DNA from: Treponema sp.
Lineage (GTDB): Bacteria > Spirochaetota > Spirochaetia > Treponematales > Breznakiellaceae
Length of the DNA stretch: 5,350 nucleotides
NCBI GenBank assembly: GCA_031257715.1
Contig: JAIROE010000261.1
Coordinates: 1-5,350, forward strand
Reading direction: 5' to 3'
The notes beneath the pieces are model-generated. The model was not told the DNA's origin, did not search any database, and saw nothing but the letters and a program-made list of their open reading frames with translations. Every line of letters begins with the position of its first letter. Position 1 is the stretch's first letter. The translations under genes were made by a program, and so were the position numbers. Shown in pieces: positions 1 through 5,350 of the stretch.

Positions 1-198
1 CTCATTGGCAACAGCGCCGGAACTCAATCCCAGCTGGTTTGCAATAAATTCAGTTCTGCTGCCGCCTGTATACTCCAATACACTTGTAACATTCCCGCTT
101 TCGTCAACAAATGTTATATTATCGCTGTCATCGTTTTCTATTTTCAGAATGCTCCCGTCTATGCCTTTGGTCACTTTCCAGTAATCCGCGCTGGAGTC
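1..198 (-). other. C-terminal 'DYWK ... DG ... ESGNV' module, cut by the window edge (residues 1718-1783)
   Basis: After a helical segment the protein reads D-S-S-A-D-Y-W1724-K, then alternates short strands with Asp/Gly/Asn turns (K-G-I-D-G-S, N-D-D-S-D-N, D-E-S-G-N-V), and ends with E-Y-T-G-G-S and a small helix (FIANQLGLSSGAV). This looks like a small beta-rich module with a helical cap. The reading frame is still open at base 1, so the remainder of the C-terminus, where a variable effector domain might lie, is not visible. Confidence 0.4.
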
Positions 199-3100
199 GT
201 ACATATCGAAAATCGCCCGTTGCAACCCGGTAATTCCATTATTCCCGGCAAAGGAAAAGAGATTGGCTTCCAGGGCCATTTGGGCTCCTATGCTTCCCGC
301 GCCGTAGGTTTGCATCAAATCTATAGCGGTGTTTATGTGGCCGGCTACGGCGTTGTCCCTTTCCACGGCTTGCTGTTCAGCGCCGTTGTCCAGTCCGTCG
401 CGGTAGGATTCATGGGAAAAATACACGTTAAGACCAAAACGGCTGGTGTCGTTCAAGGCGTTCTGGCCCAGGGCAATGTTTTTTACGCCCGTTGATTCGT
501 CAACCTTGCTCTCCGTTTCTTTAACATCCGGGTTTTCGAGGATCTTTGTCCGCCCCGCCAGTATGGCAAGGTACTCGTCTTTGTTGGTTTCGGAACCGGA
601 ATAAAGGGTTCGCATCTGGCTGGCGTATTTTCTCGCGGCGTCTTCTTTGGAAGTCAACAAGTCAAGGTTCACGGCCCATGCCTCAAGACCTCTGGCGGCG
701 GCCATGAGGCTTCCCAGGCTCACATCGGCGCCGCCGGTTCCCAGGTTCATCCGCACTCCGTCACGGCCAAGGTGAAGCTCCAGAAGCCCGGAATTTATTT
801 TACCCTGGCTTACCAAACCAAGGTTAAACAGATTCATGCTAAAATCGCCGCCCATGGCATAATTTACCCCCTGCCCGGCAAGGCTGCCGGCGAGTCCGGA
901 CAGCTTTGTTCCATCAACATACAGGGATTTGGTAAAACCTTCCAGACCCCGATTCATCATCCCCGTGGTGAAGGTGCTTGTCATGCCGGAAAGAAGGCTG
1001 GACGGCAGTCCTTCCACTCCCTGGAAAAATGTCTCCGTGGAATATCCCCAGCCTCCGTTGCGGCTGTATGTTACCCCGTTCAGGGCGCTGGTCACAAGCG
1101 TCGAGGTTATGGTTTCCATGCCCTTCATGGCGGTCTGTACGACGGCTTTGCCCGCGGCGCTGCCTGCCGCTCCCGCGGTTATGCCGGTAAGGCCCGCTCC
1201 CTGGGCAAAAAAGCCGCCGCTTACTCCCGATACGCCGTTAAACACTCCGCTCACGGCGTTGCTTGCCGCGCTTATGAGTACCGCCTTGCCGAAGGCGAAC
1301 CCCGCTTCATCCCAGGTCTTGTATCCTCCAACGGCGTCGAGGGTGTTAAAAACCAGATCATCTGTCACGCTTATGGCGGTCATGACTCCCATCATGGCAA
1401 GGGCGCTGGCCCCGCCGGTAAAGGGAGCCGCCGCCATGGATATGACCCCGGTTACCACCTGCAGGCCTATATCGGTTATTGTCCTGATGCTGGGAGCGTC
1501 AAAGATGCTGCTCCGGGAATCCCACAGGGGTTTATCCCAGACCGCCGAAGCGATTTTTCCCGTCCCCACGGAATCCATGGCCTGCCAGTAGATAAAATCG
1601 GCAAGCAGCCTGCCCAGTTCTCCGGCCCCTTCATCATAAAACAGCGTGCGTCTGGTTACTTCTTTAACATCCTCCCGCTGGGCGGGGGCGTATCCGATAT
1701 GGGCGCCGAATTTTCCCGGACTTTGTTCCCGGTCCTTCAGGTCTATCCAGCGTTCGATCCATGTAATGGTAGCCGTGCCGTTCACTTCGTCCGTTTCAAA
1801 TACCGGGGTGTATCCGTCCAGTCCTTTGGCCTTGATAATGGTGTTTTCTTCGCCGTCATCGCCGAATATTTTTTTTGTCGCGGTTTCCACTTCCTTATGC
1901 ACATTTTCAATAAGGCCCTGAATGGCAAAGGCGTTAAGGCCGGATAAATAACTTTCGCTTACATTGGTTTTTATCTCCACCGGTTCCATTTGATAATTTA
2001 CATACCCCTGAACTGTCGCCTGTTCGGTGATTACCGGTTGAAAAACGGTGGAGTGCACAAAGATGTCCCGTATATAGTTTTTTCCGTCCCCGCGCCAGAA
2101 GCCCCGCATGATAAATATCTCGTCCATTTTTTCCCGGAAGTTCCCGTTGGCGTTGTCCACGGTTTTGGCGAGTCCCCGGATCGCCTCCGACGCGGCGGCC
2201 TGGGCATCGGCGGCCAGCCGTTTTGCTTCCCGGGCGGCGAGTTCCGCATTGGTTTCCCTGGCCAGGTTCATCGCGGCGGCCTGGGCCGCGCCGGAATTCC
2301 AGACATTAAGGCCGCCGGTTCCCCGCCGGACCTGCCGGACCGCGGTGTCCGCCATGCCGTTTATCGACGCCAGGGCCTGGGAGAGACCGCTTATCCCGGC
2401 GGTATCAAGGAGGCTTTTCAGGAGATCCTCCGCCGCCACGGTTGTATAGCGGCTGCTCATGGCGGCGGGGTCTCTGGTGTCCATGGTCCGGGCCATCATT
2501 TCCGCATCGGCGCCGATAAGGTTCAAAAGCGCCCGGGACGACGCTTTTTCCGCGGCCGCCGCCGCTCCGGCAAGCCAGGTTTCCTTGTCCTCAAGACCGG
2601 CAAGATAGGCCGCCGCCCAGGCGCCGCTGATCCGGTGGTACTCGCTGCTGTAATCTTCGGCCCATTGCCTGTAGGCTTCCGCCATTTTTTGGTTCCCCGT
2701 TTTCCACGCTTCCCTGCCCCGTTCCAGGATCAGCCCCGCGGTCTCCTGCCAAAGGCGGTACTTTTCGTTAATATCTTCCCGCTGCTGGGCCCATTCCGTT
2801 TCCCGGGCCGCCAGTTCCGCTTCATACCGCATCCTGTAGGCCCGGGAGATCAGGGAGGCGTAGCTGTTCGCCAGGTCATGGTATTCAACCGGATATTCCG
2901 ATCCGTTGACCATCACCCCGGCCAGGTCTTTGATGATCACCTCCTCAAGATTTTCCAGATGGTTTTTCCGGGCCGCCGCGTTTTTCCCAAAGGCCAGTGC
3001 CGCCATTTCTTTCAGACCCTGGGCATCCCCTTCTCCGGCGATAAAGGCGTTGACATACGCAAGATAATTGTTTTCCTTTTCCTGGCGGTCCAGCGCGTCC

Positions 3101-5350
3101 CGGTTCCACTGGTATTCCAAATCCCGCTTGTTGTCTTCGTTGTCGCTCCGCGTCCATTGGGTCAGCCGGGCTATGGCCGAGGAGACATTCTGATATGTTC
3201 CGCCTATATCCCGGTTCATCATTTCCCAGGAATCCCGGAGCAGTTCCATTTCCCTGTCCGTCACGGAGCCCATGGCCGACAACGAGGTCCGGATGTCGTT
3301 CCAGCTTACGCTCTGGCCATCGGTTTTTTTCCCCTGCAGGGCGGACAGCCTGTTACAGGAATAAAGATAAGACGACAGTGATGAAGAAACCCCCGAAAGC
3401 CTGCCGTTCAAATAAGTCTGCCACTGATCGACGTTTTTTTCGGTCTGTTCCAGCATACCGTTTACCCGATCCAGGATGGCCTTGTTTTCATCCCGGGTGC
3501 CGTAATAAAGGAACCCAAAGAACCACCACATATCCGCGCGTTTTCGGGAGCTTTCATAACTTGACTGGGCCAGATCTTGCGCGTTTTTGAATTCCTCAAC
3601 GGCGCTTAACTGCGAAAATCCGGTGTTCTTTACCCGGCCCGCATCGTCAAAAAGCGTTAAAACAATATAAAATTCAAGATCCGCCCGTTCCCCGGCGCTC
3701 ATGTTTTCCCAGGCCCGCTTCTGCATGGCGGACAGATCATCCTGAAACAACTGATCATATTTCCAAATGTAGTAGTCAGGATCCAGGCCCACAAGCTGAA
3801 GCGCCTTGGGCTTTAATCCCCCCAGGCTTCCGCCCTGTTTCAATTCACCGGCGGGACTGTAGGCCCCCTGAAGACAGCTTACGCCGGGATTCATTTCCAG
3901 CAGTTTCCGGATCAAATAGTCCCTGGCCAGTCCCCACTGCTGATATTTTCGGCTGTCGCTAAAATACGAAAGCATACGCCGGTCCAGTTCCCTGAGTGCC
4001 GTCTCATAGTCCGAAGCCGCATTGGTCTCCGTTCCGCTGACGCTTTTATGTTCACGGGAAAAGTAATTCCGCATGGTGTTACTGCCGCTCTGGTTTATTC
4101 CCTGGAGGACAAAGCTGCTGTTGTAGGAAAACCCCAGCCGCCCGTTTTTAACGGTCAGAAAATCCCGGTAACTCCATTCCGCCGGGGAAGAGGGCGCGGT
4201 ATATCCGGCCGCGTATTCAAGGGGTTTCCCAAAGGCGTCAAGCTGGGATCGGTAATAATTGTAGGAAGCCGTGTTGCGCTGAATTTCCTCCGCTATGGCC
4301 TTGTTCAGTTCTTCCTGAACCTTCATGGATGCAATCATCCTGCTGAAACTTTCCTGGTACTTCTGATAAATGGCTTCGTAACTGCTGTTTTCATAGGGCC
4401 GCCGTTCTTCGTTTTGATGGTACAAATCCGACACCGCCTCAAGAACTATCAGGGCCCGTTCAAAGCGGTCCGCGCAGTATTCCGCGTCGCCCGTATCAGC
4501 CTCAAGGTAGGCGGTGCTTGCCCACCGCCGTATGGCGTCCTGAATTTCATAAAGGAACCGTTTTTCTTCCATGTCCGCGTAGGATTCCTTGAGCCCGCTG
4601 TACAGATGATCATAGACCGCGCCGGAACCGGCAAAGTCTTCCGCCGCCAGGGAGTATGCGGTCCCCAGATTTTTAATCAGCTCCTCCTGGGCGGAGATTT
4701 TTTCCAGTTCCCCGGCCAGTTCTTTTTTGACCGCCTCGGATCCTTTGATAAAAATATCATAGGCCCGGCCAAGGCTGCTGATTTCTTCCCGGATCAATTC
4801 CTCACTGGTCTTGTATCTTTGCACATTTCCGGCGGCGGTGTAAAAATCGTCCAGCACAAGATAGAGGGTTCTTGTTATGAGGCCCTCATCCCAGAGCTTT
4901 GCCGGATCCAGCAGGTAAGACGCGGCCAGGGACTTTAGCTCCGCATCTTCCGCCCCCGCTATTTCCCCGGCGCAGCGGGTCAGAAAAATATTCAGCCCTT
5001 CGGTGTTCCGGGCGGCCCTTTCGAGGGCGTCCAGAAAGACCCCTTCGTTCCACGATGAGGCCGCGCCCTGGGCGGATGCGGCGCCGGAGGCCGGTATTAT
5101 CGTGATGAACTGCCGCCAGTGTTTTTGTCCCTCCGCTTCGGCGTCAAGGCGGGCCTGAACCATATGTTCATAGGCCCCGGCGATTTCGTATGAATATGAC
5201 AATATGCGTTCCCTTTTGAGAAAGTCCTCATAGGCCCGGTTCAGCTCCTTCGCCGTTTCTTCATCCAAAAAGGTCAGGTTTTGATAGGCCTCGCCGAAAG
5301 CGGCAAACTGTTCCTGAAGTTCATTCCGTTGGCCCTGGACAAAGGCGGTA
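1..5350 (-). CDS. Giant spirochaete-type putative extracellular protein (TIGR04388 / Lepto_longest-like), partial at both ends
   Basis: A single minus-strand frame runs edge to edge for 1783 codons with no stop; start and stop both lie outside the window. The translation is protein-like throughout: Glu/Arg/Ala/Tyr/Trp-rich helices in the first 1070 residues, a motif-rich core at 1070-1291, a Gly/Ala hydrophobic segment at 1292-1427, then a more beta-like C-terminal part. Only four cysteines are seen (126, 292, 492, 665). Recognisable strings are DIFVHST (1095-1101), FGAHIGYAP (1214-1222), GELGRL (1243-1248), DKPLWD (1272-1277) and SHESYRDG (1645-1652). From memory these, and the regularly spaced Trp, match very long spirochaete proteins of the TIGR04388 family, thought to be exported and of unknown function; no search was made. 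No signal peptide can be assessed because the N-terminus is missing. A phage tape-measure protein is an alternative (length, helices, hydrophobic stretch) but fits the C-terminal motifs poorly. That it is a real gene is very likely; the family assignment is moderate. Confidence 0.9.
337..420 (-). other. HESYRDG motif with downstream His (residues 1644-1671)
   Basis: The translation shows F-S-H1646-E1647-S-Y-R-D-G1652, then a polar Asn/Glu/Gln-rich turn and a helix containing H1671 (A-V-A-G-H-I-N). Clustered His, Glu, Arg and Asp residues are typical of conserved functional sites. The motif is not the zincin HExxH, since the position three after Glu is Arg, not His. A catalytic role is speculative; a structural motif of the family's C-terminal domain is equally possible. 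From memory, comparable H-E-A-Y-R-D-G strings occur in other spirochaete giant proteins. Confidence 0.45.
712..786 (-). other. Beta-like Gly-rich segment 'LLELHLG ... GTGGADVSLG' (residues 1522-1546)
   Basis: The stretch alternates hydrophobic and polar residues around Gly turns: L-L-E-L-H-L-G, then G-V-R-M-N-L-G, then G-T-G-G-A-D-V-S-L-G. This suggests two or three short beta strands joined by tight turns. A related-looking strand follows a FSMNLFNLG string about 20 residues upstream. I recall similar strings in Treponema giant proteins, but this was not searched. Function is unknown. Confidence 0.4.
1069..1476 (-). other. Gly/Ala-rich hydrophobic segment, possible membrane-inserting region (residues 1292-1427)
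   Basis: Residues 1296-1328 form an almost uncharged stretch rich in Ala, Gly, Val, Met and Ile, followed by a short polar turn (T-D-D, 1329-1331, and K-T-W-D-E, 1344-1348). A second uncharged Gly/Ala/Ser/Val stretch covers about 1356-1400, with G-x3-G-like spacings resembling glycine zippers. Similar segments precede the C-terminal toxin part in many polymorphic toxins and also occur in tape-measure proteins. Membrane insertion is therefore possible but not shown. It follows directly on the conserved core and precedes the beta-like C-terminal part. Confidence 0.55.
1462..1710 (-). other. Motif-rich core block preceding the hydrophobic segment (residues 1214-1296)
   Basis: This segment holds FGAHIGYAP (1214-1222), an acidic/basic helix, GELGRLLADFIYWQ (1243-1256), VWDKPLWDSR (1270-1279) and APSIRTITDIG (1285-1295). 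To my recollection such strings are the most conserved part of the spirochaete TIGR04388-like giant proteins, where the D-K-P-x-W-D and A-P-[ST]-x-R elements sit directly before a Gly/Ala hydrophobic stretch, as here. This is the main basis for the family call. The biochemical role of the block is unknown, and no known catalytic triad or metal site is apparent in it. Confidence 0.55.
2155..2289 (-). other. Ala-rich helical / coiled-coil segment (residues 1021-1065)
   Basis: About 45 residues are dominated by Ala with interspersed Glu, Arg, Lys and Gln and no Pro, which predicts a long helix and possibly a coiled coil. It follows a Gly-containing stretch around W1017 and precedes the first motif-rich block (FREKMDEIF from residue 1071, then DIFVHST at 1095-1101). 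It probably connects the helical stalk to the core. The limits are set by eye from composition. Confidence 0.5.
2575..2793 (-). repeat. Tryptophan ladder: Trp every 14/15 residues (29-residue double period)
   Basis: Six tryptophans fall at residues 853, 867, 882, 896, 911 and 925, confirmed as CCA on the plus strand at 2791, 2749, 2704, 2662, 2617 and 2575. The spacing is strictly 14, 15, 14, 15, 14, so alternate tryptophans repeat every 29 residues. The mean of 14.5 is close to four alpha-helical turns (14.4), which would put all six side chains on one face of a continuous helix. Intervening residues are mostly Glu, Arg, Gln, Ala and Tyr and differ between units, so the repeat is structural rather than a recent DNA duplication. 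Tyr838, 15 residues before the first Trp, may be a degenerate earlier rung. Residues 927-936 are Ala-rich and end the ladder. Confidence 0.85.
2845..4206 (-). other. Central mixed region of the giant protein (residues 382-835)
   Basis: The region opens with a Gly/Tyr/Ser-rich, less helical stretch that includes GYTAPSSPAEW (from residue 382) and a GRLGFSY string. It then returns to helical sequence. An aromatic cluster at about residues 607-615 (M-W608-W609-F-F-G-F-L-Y-Y) could be a buried core or a membrane-associating patch but is short for a transmembrane helix. Cys492 and Cys665 are the last cysteines seen in the window. I recognise no enzyme signature. The boundary positions are estimates by eye. 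Confidence 0.4.
4207..5349 (-). other. N-terminal helical, polar region of the giant protein (residues 1-381)
   Basis: The translation is dominated by Glu, Ala, Leu, Arg, Lys and Tyr with few Pro or Gly, as expected of long amphipathic helices or coiled coil. 'AY' pairs recur at residues 21-22, 39-40 and 59-60. Two W-[ND]-E-G motifs occur at residues 100-103 and 153-156, each followed by a hydrophobic helix, suggesting a diverged duplication of about 53 residues. Cys126 and Cys292 lie here. No catalytic motif is visible. A stalk or scaffold role is only an inference. Confidence 0.5.

Noticed and set aside
1069..1476. Phage tail tape-measure protein interpretation, based on the hydrophobic stretch and great length
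   Set aside because: The Trp spacing is 14/15 rather than the 11-residue aromatic repeats known in some tape-measure proteins, the core and C-terminal motifs do not suggest a phage tail, and no neighbouring phage gene is visible. It is kept only as a weak alternative.
1645..1652. HExxH zinc-metalloprotease motif
   Set aside because: The sequence is H-E-S-Y-R-D-G; the second His of HExxH is replaced by Arg, so it is not a zincin signature.
772..1947. 391-residue plus-strand open frame
   Set aside because: It is exactly antisense and codon-aligned to the real gene, starts with GTG, has a low-complexity Gly/His/Lys-rich translation with no recognisable domain, and stops at a sense TTA codon.
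2031..2249. Short minus-strand open frame in another phase (also 2945-3157 and 4449-4634)
   Set aside because: These overlap the long minus-strand gene in a different frame and have Pro/Arg/Gly-biased translations typical of shadows.
1990..3381. 463-residue plus-strand open frame
   Set aside because: It is in the same codon-aligned antisense phase. The Pro/Gly/Phe/Arg-rich translation is typical of an antisense shadow, and the opposite strand contains the precise Trp ladder and other protein-like patterns.
3434..3441. In-phase A AAA AAC slippery heptamer on the sense strand, possible programmed -1 frameshift
   Set aside because: The -1 frame reaches a stop after roughly 30 codons, I see no obvious stimulatory hairpin, and the zero frame continues for over 1100 protein-like codons; most likely a chance Glu-Lys-Asn string.
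4048..4938. 296-residue plus-strand open frame
   Set aside because: Antisense shadow that ends at a sense CTA codon; it has no start-site context and lies opposite well-formed helical coding sequence.

Overview
The whole 5350-base window lies inside one very long protein-coding gene on the minus strand. Reading the reverse complement with codons whose lowest plus-strand base is 1, 4, 7 ... 5347, I translated 1783 consecutive codons without meeting a stop. The frame is open at both window edges, so both the true start (beyond 5350) and the stop (before 1) lie outside. There is no intergenic DNA, RNA gene, mobile element or CRISPR array. Residue numbers below count from the window's right edge: residue 1 is the codon at 5349-5347 and residue 1783 is the codon at 3-1.

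Protein layout, N to C. Residues 1-381 are polar and predicted helical (Glu/Ala/Tyr rich). Residues 382-835 are a mixed region with an aromatic patch and more helices. Residues 838-925 form a helix carrying a regular ladder of tryptophans every 14 or 15 residues. An Ala-rich helix (about 1021-1065) follows. Residues 1066-1213 are more globular and contain a D-I-F-V-H-S-T block. A compact motif block at 1214-1291 (F-G-A-H-I-G-Y-A-P ... D-K-P-L-W-D) leads into a long Gly/Ala hydrophobic stretch (1292-1427). The C-terminal part is more beta-like: a G-T-G-G-A-D-V-S-L-G segment (about 1522-1546), an H-E-S-Y-R-D-G motif (1646-1652), and a final 'DYWK ... DG ... ESGNV' module running off the left edge.

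This architecture resembles, from memory and without any search, the giant putative extracellular proteins of spirochaetes (Leptospira and Treponema) collected as the TIGR04388 / 'Lepto_longest' family. The moderately GC-leaning composition and avoidance of TTA, CTA and TCA codons would fit a mid-GC Treponema, for example from an insect gut or rumen, but the organism is an inference. The function of these proteins is not established. The modular arrangement (long helical stalk, hydrophobic Gly/Ala segment, variable C-terminus) invites comparison with secreted polymorphic-toxin or adhesin-like proteins.

Several long plus-strand open frames (220-495, 772-1947, 1990-3381, 4048-4938) are antisense shadows. 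They sit codon-on-codon opposite the real gene and end only where it uses TTA, CTA or TCA.
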